From the NCBI RefSeq assembly GCF_028435365.1, contig NZ_JAGTJJ010000016.1:152707-191667 (forward strand): a stretch of 38,961 bases of DNA. Reading direction: 5' to 3'. The DNA is from Polyangium jinanense. GTDB taxonomy: Bacteria; Myxococcota; Polyangia; Polyangiales; Polyangiaceae. Below the pieces are notes generated by a model. The model ran no database searches, was not told where the DNA came from, and saw nothing but the letters and a program-made list of their open reading frames with translations. Numbering within the stretch: the stretch's first letter is position 1; each line of letters opens with the position of its first letter. Made by a program: the position numbers and the translations under genes. Of this stretch, positions 1 to 7,415 are shown one piece after another.

Positions 1-1
1 G

Positions 2-1612
2 CCGTCGGCTTTTTATCCCTGGTGTTTTGGTTGGTGGGGGGGGGGGCGGTCCCCCCCCCCCCCCCACGCCACTTCGGCGGTCGAGCGGTACGATCCCGCG
101 GCGAACACGTGGGCGTTCGCGGGGAGTCTCTCGCTGGCTCGGGCGGATTTGCGCGTGACGGCGCTCCCGGACGACCGCGTGCTCGTGACGGGCGGCTTTT
201 CGGCGACGGCGGGGGGCACGGCCTACGTCTACAACGCCGACGTTTGCAGCCCGATGCAGGGCACGTGTACGACGCTCGCGCCGATGAACACCGTCCGCGG
301 GATGCACACGGCTACGCTGCTCCAGAATGGCCTGGTCCTCGTCGCCGGCGGCCTGACGAACGGCTCGACGGCGACGACGTCGGTGCAGCTCTTCGATCCC
401 GCGACGAACGCGTGGCTGCCGGCCGCTTCGCTTGGCGTGTTGCGTGGCCACCACATCGCCGCGCGCTTGCTGAACGGCAAGGTCCTCGTCGCGGCCGGCG
501 GGTACAGCGGCACCTACCTGGCGAGCGCGGAGGTCTACGACCCGCAGACGAACACCTGGACGAACACCGCGTCGATGTCGGGGACGCGCATCCGGGCCAC
601 GGGCACGATGCTGCCGAATGGCAAGGTCCTCGTCACGGGCGGCTTCAACGGCACCCCCACCGCGAGCACGCGGCTCTACGATCCGGCCGAGGCCAACGGC
701 GTGAGCTGCGCGGTCGCGAGCGACTGCGAGAGTGGCTTCTGCGTCGACGGCGTCTGCTGCAACACGGCCTGCGACGCAGGCGACTGCGACGCGTGCTCGA
801 TGGCGGCCGGCGCGGAGGCGGACGGCACCTGCGCGCTGCTCACGGGCCCCGTATGCAACGACGGCGACGCCTGCACGCAAGTCGACACGTGTACCAATGG
901 CGTATGCGAGGGGAGCAACCCCGTCACCTGCGCCGCGCAGGACCCATGCCACGAGCCCGGCACGTGTGATCCTGCCACGGGCGCCTGCTCGAACCCCGAA
1001 AAGCCCGACGGCTCTGTCTGCAACGACGGCAATGCCTGCACCCAGGCCGACACCTGCAATGCAGGCACCTGCACCGGCGCCGAACCCGTCACCTGCGCCG
1101 CGCAGGACCCATGCCACGAGCCCGGTACGTGTGATCCTTCCACGGGCGCCTGCTCGAACCCCGAAAAGCCCAACGGCGCGCCATGCCCCGGTGGTGCGTG
1201 CATGACCGGAACCTGCGTCCCGGATGGCGCTGGCGGCGGCGGTGGTAGCGGCGGCGCTGGCGGTAGCGGCAGCGGTGGCTCCGGCGGCAACGGTGGCTCC
1301 GGCGGCAACGGTGGCTCCGGCGGCAGCGGTGGCTCCGGCGGCAGCGGTGGCTCCGGCGGCAGCGGTGGCTCCGGCGGCGCTGGCGGTAGCGGCAGCGGTG
1401 GCTCCGGGGGTGGTGGCGGCTCCGGCGGTGATTCCACGGGCACCGGCACCGGCGGCTCTACGTCCTCCGGCGGCAGCGATCCCACCCAGGACGGCGGTTG
1501 CGCTTGCCGCACCACTCCAACGCCCTCCGAGAGCCCCGCCCGCTGGGCCGCCCTCGTCCTCGTCGCCGCCGCTGCTGCGCACCGCCGCAGGCGGTCCCCG
1601 GCACCACGCTAG
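2..1612 (+). CDS. Kelch-repeat, Cys-rich surface protein with MYXO-CTERM-like tail (5' truncated)
   Basis: Predicted cell-surface protein whose 5' end lies outside the window; the frame is open from base 2, so the internal TTG at 149 is not a real start. In order the sequence shows: about four kelch-type blades (repeating RVLVTGG / NGKVLVAAGG followed by YDP.TNTW) up to about base 690; a Cys-rich segment (about 700-1215) with repeats of the type CNDGNACTQADTC and CAAQDPCHEPGTCDP; a Gly-Ser tract (about 1224-1440) built of GGxGGS units; then a C-terminal Cys-Ala-Cys motif, a hydrophobic helix (WAALVLVAAAAA) and RRRR. That ending matches the Myxococcales MYXO-CTERM / GC-transmembrane-RRR sorting signal, which implies export and anchoring at the cell surface. 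Kelch blades are binding propellers; the ligand is unknown. The first ~65 bases are probably unreliable. Confidence 0.85.
   Translation, partial: PSAFYPWCFGWWGGGRSPPPPHATSAVERYDPAANTWAFAGSLSLARADLRVTALPDDRVLVTGGFSATAGGTAYVYNADVCSPMQGTCTTLAPMNTVRGMHTATLLQNGLVLVAGGLTNGSTATTSVQLFDPATNAWLPAASLGVLRGHHIAARLLNGKVLVAAGGYSGTYLASAEVYDPQTNTWTNTASMSGTRIRATGTMLPNGKVLVTGGFNGTPTASTRLYDPAEANGVSCAVASDCESGFCVDGVCCNTACDAGDCDACSMAAGAEADGTCALLTGPVCNDGDACTQVDTCTNGVCEGSNPVTCAAQDPCHEPGTCDPATGACSNPEKPDGSVCNDGNACTQADTCNAGTCTGAEPVTCAAQDPCHEPGTCDPSTGACSNPEKPNGAPCPGGACMTGTCVPDGAGGGGGSGGAGGSGSGGSGGNGGSGGNGGSGGSGGSGGSGGSGGSGGSGGAGGSGSGGSGGGGGSGGDSTGTGTGGSTSSGGSDPTQDGGCACRTTPTPSESPARWAALVLVAAAAAHRRRRSPAPR
920..1171 (+). repeat. 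Near-identical 87-bp direct repeat within the Cys-rich domain
   Basis: Bases 920-1006 and 1085-1171 are almost identical at the DNA level, with only a few mismatches, and lie 165 bp apart. Each encodes one Cys-rich module (CAAQDPCHEPGTCDP...SNPEKP). Such identity between modules points to recent duplication or gene conversion within the surface protein. Confidence 0.85.
1224..1440 (+). repeat. Gly-Ser-encoding tandem repeat (18-bp units)
   Basis: A low-complexity tract of repeated ggcggcagcggtggctcc-type units (18 bp) coding for GGSGGS/GGNGGS. It forms a flexible linker between the Cys-rich domain and the C-terminal anchor. Unit number probably varies between strains. Confidence 0.8.
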
Positions 1613-1740
1613 CACTGTTTCGATGGATCATGCTGCTCGGCTCTCCTCCTCGTCAGCAGTCAATTCGGTTCCAGAGGACCGCGCATGCCGGCGGATGAAA
1701 CCCAGAACGGCCAGTCGTCCGTAAGCGACCGCGCTGGGGA

Positions 1741-1959
1741 TCAAAAGACGTACGTGATCCCGACGTTGAAGCCGCCGTCGAGGTTGAGGAGCGATCGGCT
1801 GGTGGCGCCTTCGCCCACCTTCCCGAAATAGAGGACCGTCTCGGGCCTCGCGAACAAGCTGAACTTCGGGCTCGCATGAAACGTGAGGCCAAAGCCGAGC
1901 CGCGCGGTGCCGCCCACCAGCGTCAGCGCCGGCGTGCCGGGCGGCGAGGAGGGTCTGCG
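1741..1959 (-). pseudogene. Outer-membrane beta-barrel tail, in frame behind a TAG stop
   Basis: On the minus strand, directly after the TAG that ends the upstream secreted-protein gene (1960-1962), the same frame stays open for 73 codons to a TGA at 1741-1743. The peptide starts with a Pro-rich RRPSSPPGTP linker, continues with alternating hydrophobic strands (ARLGFGLTF, FSLFARPETVLYF) and ends in FNVGITYVF. The final aromatic residue after alternating hydrophobics is the classic C-terminal strand of an outer-membrane barrel recognised by BamA. There is no ATG of its own. Either it is the remnant of a longer protein cut by a nonsense mutation, or it is reached by readthrough. Confidence 0.6.
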
Positions 1960-2439
1960 CTATGGATGATTCGATTCCGCTTCGGTGACGCTCAGGATGG
2001 CCTGCGCGGAGCGGTCTTGCCAGCGGGTGCCGACCCAGATATCGTATCGGCCTTCCGGAGCGTTCGAGAGATCGATCGTCGGATTCCGCGTGCCATACGA
2101 ATCGTCGGAGCAGTACCATTGGCCGGACGGGTCGGAGATGAGCAGCGTGGTATCTTCGCCCGACGTCACGTAGAAGCGCAGCAAGGTCGTGACGCCCTCG
2201 CGACGGACGCGGTAGTCTGGCGCATCCGCAACGAAGCCTTCGCAGCCGGAGCGGACCGAGCTCGCGTTGTTGTACCCACCCGCCGTGACAATCACGAAAA
2301 ATGGGTCACCCGAGAAACCAGCCCGAAGCGTGGTCTCGCCCTCGCGTGGGTTCAAGGAAAAGTCGATCCTCGCGAACGCGCTGGTCGCCACCAATAGCGC
2401 GGTGAGGCCTGCGAAATAAGCCAGGGATGACTTTTTCAT
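1960..2439 (-). CDS. Small secreted protein with PPC-like domain
   Basis: 159 residues. The start at 2439 is chosen over the upstream in-frame ATG because GGAGGGAGAA lies just 5' of it and because it gives a clean signal peptide (MKKSSLAYFAGLTALLVATSAFA, cleavage after AFA). The mature part has a Cys pair (SGCEGFV and WYCSDDSYG) and the pattern DTTLLISDPSG...APEGRYDIWVGT, typical of bacterial pre-peptidase C-terminal (PPC)-like beta-sandwich domains of secreted proteins. No catalytic domain is present. It ends at TAG 1960-1962, beyond which the same frame encodes a barrel-like tail (separate entry). Periplasmic or surface location is inferred; function unknown. Confidence 0.75.
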   Translation of the reverse strand: MKKSSLAYFAGLTALLVATSAFARIDFSLNPREGETTLRAGFSGDPFFVIVTAGGYNNASSVRSGCEGFVADAPDYRVRREGVTTLLRFYVTSGEDTTLLISDPSGQWYCSDDSYGTRNPTIDLSNAPEGRYDIWVGTRWQDRSAQAILSVTEAESNHP

Positions 2440-2457
2440 GGAGTTCTCCCTCCCGGT

Positions 2458-2471
2458 CGCTCTCGAGAGCG
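2458..2471. promoter_or_regulatory. Perfect 14-bp palindrome upstream of the PPC-like gene
   Basis: CGCTCTCGAGAGCG is a perfect palindrome 18 bp upstream of the ATG at 2439, a position compatible with a dimeric repressor operator or a 5'UTR hairpin. No promoter boxes are clear. Confidence 0.35.
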
Positions 2472-2572
2472 TCCTGAGGATCATGTTGTGATGTGGACGT
2501 CAGGCGGCAAGCGAGCCACGACCCGACGATGCGCGGCGAATGAATCCCACCGCGCTCGCGTCGCTCGAGCCT

Positions 2573-2849
2573 TTACTTCTTGCGAGCTTTGGCATGGGGC
2601 CCAGTCGGCATCTTTGCCCCGGCATGCCGCCGCTTCACCTCATCGTAGTGATGGAACCTGATGAACCGCGGAATTCCCGCGTAGTGATGGTACGGCAGCA
2701 CCTGATCCGCCCCCCGCACCCGCCTCACACAGGCGCACCTTCCGGTTCTCGGACTCCACCCACTTCGCCACCGTCATCCGCGGCGGGACCGTCACCGTCC
2801 CCTCGATCCGAGTTTGGGGGTCCAGGGTGATGGGCTCCGTGGATCCCAT
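2573..2849 (-). pseudogene. Small frameshifted gene of unknown function
   Basis: Coding signal on the minus strand switches frame. Frame one starts at an ATG (2849) preceded by AGGGG and reads MGSTEPITLDPQTRIEG, then MTVAKWVESENRKVR. Near base 2745 the plausible continuation lies in another frame: ACVRRVRGADQVLPYHHYAGIPRF, then FHHYDEVKRRHAGAK and a basic end (PHAKARKK) at TAA 2573-2575. The second part reads like real protein whereas the frame-one continuation becomes Gly-rich nonsense. It is either a pseudogene, a sequencing error, or programmed frameshifting (least likely). I do not recognise the family. Confidence 0.45.
2812..2843 (+). repeat. Direct repeat copy A flanking the PLD/750-aa gene pair
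   Basis: A 32-bp sequence beginning gtttgggggtcca and ending gggctccgtgga. It matches a 31-bp sequence at 7071-7101 in the same orientation with about 29 identical positions. The copies lie on either side of the minus-strand pair (3138-6979). They could be a recombination or integration footprint, or two members of a dispersed intergenic repeat family. Confidence 0.6.
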
Positions 2850-3137
2850 CGCATCTGCCCCTCGCTTCATGTCCGAGGATGACACTGGTCACCAAGAGTT
2901 AGAGGAGGACGGATGAGAGAGTTTTTTGGCGGGCCATCGGTACATTCGAGGGGTCTGACGACGTATAGGGTTTGAGACCCGATGCCGACCGACAATAAAG
3001 GCCGTGCTCGGGCTAATTCGCGGGCTGTACGCAGTGCGAGACTGGGCCTGCGGTGACGAGAAGCGGCGCGATCTGCGTGCCAATGTGTCGAAGCCTCGCT
3101 GCGATCCTGGCGGCTCACGGCGTGAGGTCCTGCGATC
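2850..3137. other. Intergenic stretch downstream of the PLD/750-aa operon
   Basis: I see no convincing coding sequence, terminator hairpin or promoter here. Open frames crossing it lack ribosome-binding sites and coherent composition. Base composition is less GC-rich than in the glycan cluster, as in the adjoining operon. Confidence 0.4.
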
Positions 3138-5390
3138 TCAGCCTTTCGGCCCACGAGCGAATGTTGGCAGGTGCTCGCGCAAAGCGCTGGTGAGGTACGA
3201 GTATTCATCTTCGGCAAGCGACCAGGGAACGCGCTGTCCCCAGGAACCGGCAAGCCAGGGGAGCTTTTTGGCAAGCTCGGGTTGATCACTTGCGACGACC
3301 AGGAGATCCGGATCGACATTCGCGTCCCCTTCGGGGTCTCGCATAACCATCCGAAGATCGCGCCCACGGACGTCCCCATGCACGGCCAGGATTCGAATTT
3401 CCTGAGAGATGCCCAATTGCTTCGAGACATTCGGGGGCAGGGCGACTTGAAGCAGCCACATCGAGCCTGTCGCGTCGAGGGAAAGGAGCCGCCGAGGCGT
3501 GCAGCGCTCTTCGTCGAGGCGCTGCAGCAGTCTCGAGCCCCAGGCGATCCCGAGGGCAAACGCGCGCCTTTGTCGTGTGAGAGCAGGCTCTTTCGAGGAC
3601 TTCCCTTCGCTTTGCTCCCCGATCTCCTCGATGGAGAGCGCCATCCCGAGCGCACGGACGAGATCCTCGAACGTGCGAGGAAAATCCTCATTCTGGGTAT
3701 CGATCGAGCGGGGAATCGAATTGTTCTCGGTCAGCGTCGCCCACTGGTAAGCATCCCGCAGCGCCACCTCGAGATCGACGCCTGCTTGACGAATGAGGGG
3801 GCGCAATCGCTCGGGCGCGACGCCATTCCGGAAGAGCAACGACCCAGCCGAGCAGACCATCGAGGCATCATTCGCGATCGGGGGGAGAGCCCTTTGCAGC
3901 GCTTCCTCGAGATTTTCTCCGAAGATGTGCGGCAGGAAGGCGAAGAAAGAGCAAACAAGCTTTCGTTTCTCCTTGCTGAAACGCTGGAGCGAGGTGAGCC
4001 ATAACCGTCGAGCCGCCTCATAGCCGCACCAGAAGAGTGGTTCGCCCCCCGCATTCGCGTCCCGCTTGCACCAATACAAGGCGGCATAGGGGCCGATGTC
4101 GAGAAGCAGCATGCTGCCAATGTCATCGTCATGACCTTCGTAACGATGCGAAAACGTTGTTCGGCGGCGCTGGGGTTCGAGGTTTCGATAGATAGATCGA
4201 AAAGCCTTCTCCGGGTCCGGAAGGCATGCGAGTAAAGCGCCGAAACGGCGTATCAGCTGCTCTGTGCTCCCGTTGTCGCGCCGGGCCATCGAGAGGCCCT
4301 TGTCCCGTCCTACGAGGAGTTCCTCGAACCATGACCAAAACGCCTGTGCCTCCGCCTGTGCCGGGTTCTCTCCCAGCATGACGGCTGTCCCGAAGAGCAG
4401 GGGCAATCCCTGGCCGCGCAGCGTGCGCGCGCCTTCGCCGCGATCGTCCGCCATGCGCGGAACCCCGTCGTTTTCCTTCAGGACGCGCCTTGCTTTCTCG
4501 CGCTTGTGCTTCTCCTTCGCCACGGCCTCGGCAGCGGTCCACGCGTCACGCGCGTCTTTCACAGAAAACCTCGTCGCGAGTAGCTCGGCGAGGACCTTGA
4601 ACGCCTTCCTCTCGGGCTCGTCCTTATGGCCACCAAACCGCTGGTCGGCGATAAGCTCCTTGTGGGCGAGGTGTCCGAGAAAAGCGAAAGCGATATATTT
4701 CCCGTCGGGCCTCTCGAGGAGAACCCGAAATGCATCACGAAGCCAAACCTCGGAGGAATCGATGTGTAGAAGATGATGGGTCAGGAGCAAGGCGACCACG
4801 CTGCGGGAGGAAGCCCATCGACCGTCTTCCTCGAACACCCGCGGCGCGAGGCGGAGCAGAGCCTCAATTTGTTCCGGATTTTCTTTCAGGTGGGTGTAAT
4901 GGAAGAGCGCCCCGTCCATGAGATCCAGCGCGGGCAACGTGTCGACTTCCACGCACCAGGCAGCGGGGTCGATGCAAAGGAGCAGGTGGAGGTGAAAAAA
5001 GGGATATTCTCCACGGAAGGCGACATATCCTCGGCACCGACGATCCCAGGCGGCGAGCGGATCAAGCTCATATTTCCACCCGTCGACCTGCGCATCGAAT
5101 TGCCGAATCTCGTGTTTGCTGGATGAAAGAAACAGCTTCTTCGGATCCGCGATCGCAGTCTTGATTTTCTCACGCAAAACCGTGTTCCAGGTGCTACACC
5201 GTTGCTCGTCTTCGCGCACCAGCGTTGCAAATGTTTCCTTGAAAGCTCTCCAACATTCGACCTGACGTGACGGCAGCCCCTCATGGGCTCGCTCCAAGGC
5301 CTCGGGCTGGGCAGCTCCCAGCGCCACCTCCCGCGCAAGCTCACGCGCCCTTTCAATCGCCTCGGCCGGCGAAGCGTGTTGAACGCTCAT
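3138..5390 (-). CDS. 750-residue protein of unknown function, coupled to a PLD-like protein
   Basis: I do not recognise this family. Its ATG (5388-5390) overlaps the stop of the upstream PLD-like gene as ATGA, so the two are translationally coupled and probably act together. The protein is soluble, with no signal peptide, membrane segment, Walker motif or obvious nuclease motif. It is mostly alpha-helical by eye, rich in Leu/Ala/Arg/Glu, with a charged stretch near residues 300-325 (AKEKHKREKARRVLKENDG). The Trp-rich segments (FWSWFEELL, LYWCKRD, PLFWCGYEAARRLW) may be a core of a helical scaffold. The C-terminal ~120 residues look mixed alpha/beta (SMWLLQVALPP, EIRILAVHGD, PDLLVVASDQP). A sensor or regulator role beside the PLD effector is inference only. 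Codon use is less GC-extreme than the glycan operon, consistent with horizontal transfer. Confidence 0.85.
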   Translation of the reverse strand: MSVQHASPAEAIERARELAREVALGAAQPEALERAHEGLPSRQVECWRAFKETFATLVREDEQRCSTWNTVLREKIKTAIADPKKLFLSSSKHEIRQFDAQVDGWKYELDPLAAWDRRCRGYVAFRGEYPFFHLHLLLCIDPAAWCVEVDTLPALDLMDGALFHYTHLKENPEQIEALLRLAPRVFEEDGRWASSRSVVALLLTHHLLHIDSSEVWLRDAFRVLLERPDGKYIAFAFLGHLAHKELIADQRFGGHKDEPERKAFKVLAELLATRFSVKDARDAWTAAEAVAKEKHKREKARRVLKENDGVPRMADDRGEGARTLRGQGLPLLFGTAVMLGENPAQAEAQAFWSWFEELLVGRDKGLSMARRDNGSTEQLIRRFGALLACLPDPEKAFRSIYRNLEPQRRRTTFSHRYEGHDDDIGSMLLLDIGPYAALYWCKRDANAGGEPLFWCGYEAARRLWLTSLQRFSKEKRKLVCSFFAFLPHIFGENLEEALQRALPPIANDASMVCSAGSLLFRNGVAPERLRPLIRQAGVDLEVALRDAYQWATLTENNSIPRSIDTQNEDFPRTFEDLVRALGMALSIEEIGEQSEGKSSKEPALTRQRRAFALGIAWGSRLLQRLDEERCTPRRLLSLDATGSMWLLQVALPPNVSKQLGISQEIRILAVHGDVRGRDLRMVMRDPEGDANVDPDLLVVASDQPELAKKLPWLAGSWGQRVPWSLAEDEYSYLTSALREHLPTFARGPKG

Positions 5391-6979
5391 GTCCCCACCT
5401 GCGCCTTCTTCCGCTCATCCACCCAAACCCGGAGATCTTTCGCGTCATCCCACGCCTTGCGGAGGTGGCCTCGAACGGCCTCCGGATCGGGAAGCGAAAC
5501 GAGCATCGTTCCGCGGGAGCCGAACTCATTGAGCGAGGAACCAAGGAGCCAAACACGGTCATCAACGAGCAGAAACCGATCGTGAATGGCGGGGCGATCG
5601 CCCGTCATGACGCGAATCGCCATCGGATTGAGGCGATCCTCCGCGCCGAGCCGATCGAGGTTCGCGAGTAGAGCCTCCCCCTGTTCCTTCTCCTGCCCTT
5701 CTTCCTCGCAGCGGTTTTTCAGCATCTCTACGGAGCTCAGAATTTGAATCGGGATCCCCTCCTGCCGAACCGCGAGGGCAAATGTCAGCTCGTTGGGACC
5801 GAAATACGGATCGACGAGCAAAACCTCCCGCTTTGCCGGATGGATGAGCTCCCGCACGACGCTCGTCGCTTCGACCTTGGCCCCGGAAAACCAGCGCTGC
5901 GACCGCGAGTCAACGTGTCTCTTCCGCATTCGCTGCCTTTGCGCCTCGGCCATGCGCTCACGGGCGGACGGCGTCCTTTCTGTCTCGTTCGTGACGATCT
6001 TGTCCCCCTTGTCCACACGATCGACCTCGAAGGACTCCTCCGGTGTTTTTCCTGCCACGCGGACCCGAGAAGTGACCATGTTCACCTGGAGATTGAAACC
6101 CGTCGGAAATGCGTAGCTCCCCTGTGCAAGCAGCCCGCGTTTCAGATCAATAACTTCATCCTGGACATCGGTCACACGTGCCTCGGACTCAATCCGCAAA
6201 ATCCGGGCCTTCACGATGATATGACGAATATCCACAGGCCCCATCCATGAATTGGGTCGGCATATCATAGAAAGCCCTTCCACCGTCTGCCCGGCGCGCG
6301 GCTGAAACCGCAAAAACAGAGAGCCCCGCAGTGGCATACCAGGACGAGACCGCATCTCGAGGTCCCGATACACCGGGTTCGGCGCCACGAGGTGCACCGA
6401 GCCCCAGTATTCCGGATACTCATCGAAACGAAAATGCAGCCGATCCGAGAGCCAGTCCGTCGCTTTCTCTCGCTCCGCGTCGCGCCAAACCTTCATGATC
6501 CCAGGCTCCGAAAGCGGTATCAAATGATGCACCCGCGGATTCTCCTGCCATGGCGGGCAAAATGGCGGAGTCGCGTTGTCCCCTGATACACACAGGAGGT
6601 TCGGCCAGGGCGGATCTTCGCCGAGATCCGACAATAAAAGCTTTCGTGCAGGGTCCTCCCCTGGCTTGTCCGGCAGCCCCCCAACCCCGCGCCGGCAATC
6701 CAGATACCACCGCAGCGCCTCCCGCGCAGGCATCACCACCCGACGCAGGAAGATCCTGTGGTTCGTCTTCCGGAGGAGACAAGGTTCCTTCTCCTCATCA
6801 TCGTTCTCGAACGGAGGTGGCACCTCGGTCGGCAACAGCTCCACGAGCCCAAAGAGCAGCGTTCGCTCCTTTGTTTGCGTGTGCAGATCCCAGGCAATGT
6901 GAAGGACGGCCGTTGCATAATCGTCGTCGAACGTCGCAAGGGGATCGGCCGGACGAGGAGGCTCCTCCTGGATGTACAT
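5387..6979 (-). CDS. PLD-like (HKD-motif) protein, candidate effector of a two-gene system
   Basis: 530 residues from the ATG at 6979; the frame is open upstream to a GTG at 7156, so the start is uncertain. The C-terminal third is a phospholipase-D-like domain: EVLLVDPYFGPNELTFAL, then AIHDRFLLVDDRVWLLGSSLNEFG with the HKD-type histidine near residue 466 and Asp 474 (Arg replaces the usual Lys). This HDRFLLVDD...GSSLNEFG variant is common in proteins of defence and mobile islands, where PLD-fold domains act as nucleases or phospholipases. The N-terminal ~330 residues (RIFLRRVVMPAREALRWYLD, HHLIPLSEPG) are unassigned; they recall the VPA1262 family, but I could not verify this. Only one HKD is visible, so activity would need a dimer. 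It overlaps the 750-aa gene by four bases. Confidence 0.8.
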   Translation of the reverse strand: MYIQEEPPRPADPLATFDDDYATAVLHIAWDLHTQTKERTLLFGLVELLPTEVPPPFENDDEEKEPCLLRKTNHRIFLRRVVMPAREALRWYLDCRRGVGGLPDKPGEDPARKLLLSDLGEDPPWPNLLCVSGDNATPPFCPPWQENPRVHHLIPLSEPGIMKVWRDAEREKATDWLSDRLHFRFDEYPEYWGSVHLVAPNPVYRDLEMRSRPGMPLRGSLFLRFQPRAGQTVEGLSMICRPNSWMGPVDIRHIIVKARILRIESEARVTDVQDEVIDLKRGLLAQGSYAFPTGFNLQVNMVTSRVRVAGKTPEESFEVDRVDKGDKIVTNETERTPSARERMAEAQRQRMRKRHVDSRSQRWFSGAKVEATSVVRELIHPAKREVLLVDPYFGPNELTFALAVRQEGIPIQILSSVEMLKNRCEEEGQEKEQGEALLANLDRLGAEDRLNPMAIRVMTGDRPAIHDRFLLVDDRVWLLGSSLNEFGSRGTMLVSLPDPEAVRGHLRKAWDDAKDLRVWVDERKKAQVGT

Positions 6980-7066
6980 GACCCGGCCATCTTGCCCCAC
7001 ACCCCAGGAGCGAGCAACCAGCTCGACACTGGCGTTTGTCGACGGGCTGCTTCCGGGCGCCCGTGA

Positions 7067-7174
7067 GGCGGTTTGGGGGTCCAAGGTGCGGGCTCCGTGG
7101 ACAGGGTGGACGACGAGCTCCGCATCAAGCTGGACCACCTCATCGGCACCCTGCACAAGCTCACGCGGCGATGA
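7067..7174 (+). pseudogene. 3' remnant of a plus-strand gene
   Basis: After an in-frame TGA at 7064-7066 the frame is open to TGA 7172-7174. The last ~25 codons read VDRVDDELRIKLDHLIGTLH then KLTRR, a plausible amphipathic C-terminus. A strong hairpin follows eight bases after the stop, as expected at the end of a real transcription unit. No start codon with a ribosome-binding site is visible. It overlaps repeat copy B and looks like the surviving end of a gene interrupted by the neighbouring PLD/750-aa island. Confidence 0.4.
7071..7101 (+). repeat. Direct repeat copy B flanking the PLD/750-aa gene pair
   Basis: 31 bp (gtttgggggtcca ... gggctccgtgga), partner of the copy at 2812-2843 with a few mismatches and a one-base gap. 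It lies immediately upstream of the PLD-like gene start (6979) on the minus strand. Confidence 0.6.
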
Positions 7175-7181
7175 GGGGCCG

Positions 7182-7211
7182 GGCGTGCCGTCCGTCGTAG
7201 GACGGCACGCC
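7182..7211 (+). terminator. Strong hairpin, probable terminator
   Basis: GGCGTGCCGTCC and GGACGGCACGCC form a perfect 12-bp stem around the 6-nt loop gtcgta. No long U tract follows (ttctgcc), as is common in very GC-rich genomes. It lies eight bases after the stop of the plus-strand remnant. Confidence 0.6.
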
Positions 7212-7397
7212 TTCTGCCAACTTGGATCTTCCTCTCATTCAAGCGGCCGCGCCACGCAGTCCCGATGGATCCTGGTTCTTCCTAGACGAACCATATCCCG
7301 CACTTTCCCATTGCCTTCCCCGACAAACCATGAGACACAAAAAAGGCGACGCCAGCCGGCGCTGACACACCGACCGGCGTCTGACCCGAAACCCGCA

Positions 7398-7410
7398 GGA
7401 ACGGAGTTCC
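7398..7410 (+). promoter_or_regulatory. Small inverted repeat covering the sigma-factor RBS
   Basis: GGAAC-gga-GTTCC is a perfect 5-bp inverted repeat that contains the GGAG ribosome-binding site (7403-7406) and ends five bases before the ATG at 7416. In RNA it could sequester the Shine-Dalgarno sequence; as DNA, GGAAC also resembles an ECF -35 element, but no -10 follows at the right distance. Confidence 0.3.
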
Positions 7411-7415
7411 AGGCT

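Noticed and set aside
676..1515. Pro-rich minus-strand ORF resembling a PPE/PLPP protein
   Set aside because: Antisense of the Gly-Ser and Cys-rich repeats of the kelch protein; Pro runs are just the complement of Gly codons.
2790..2849. NiFe-hydrogenase large subunit start (LDPQTRIEG resembles LDPVTRIEGH)
   Set aside because: Similarity is limited to a few residues, no Cys ligands or hydrogenase genes follow.
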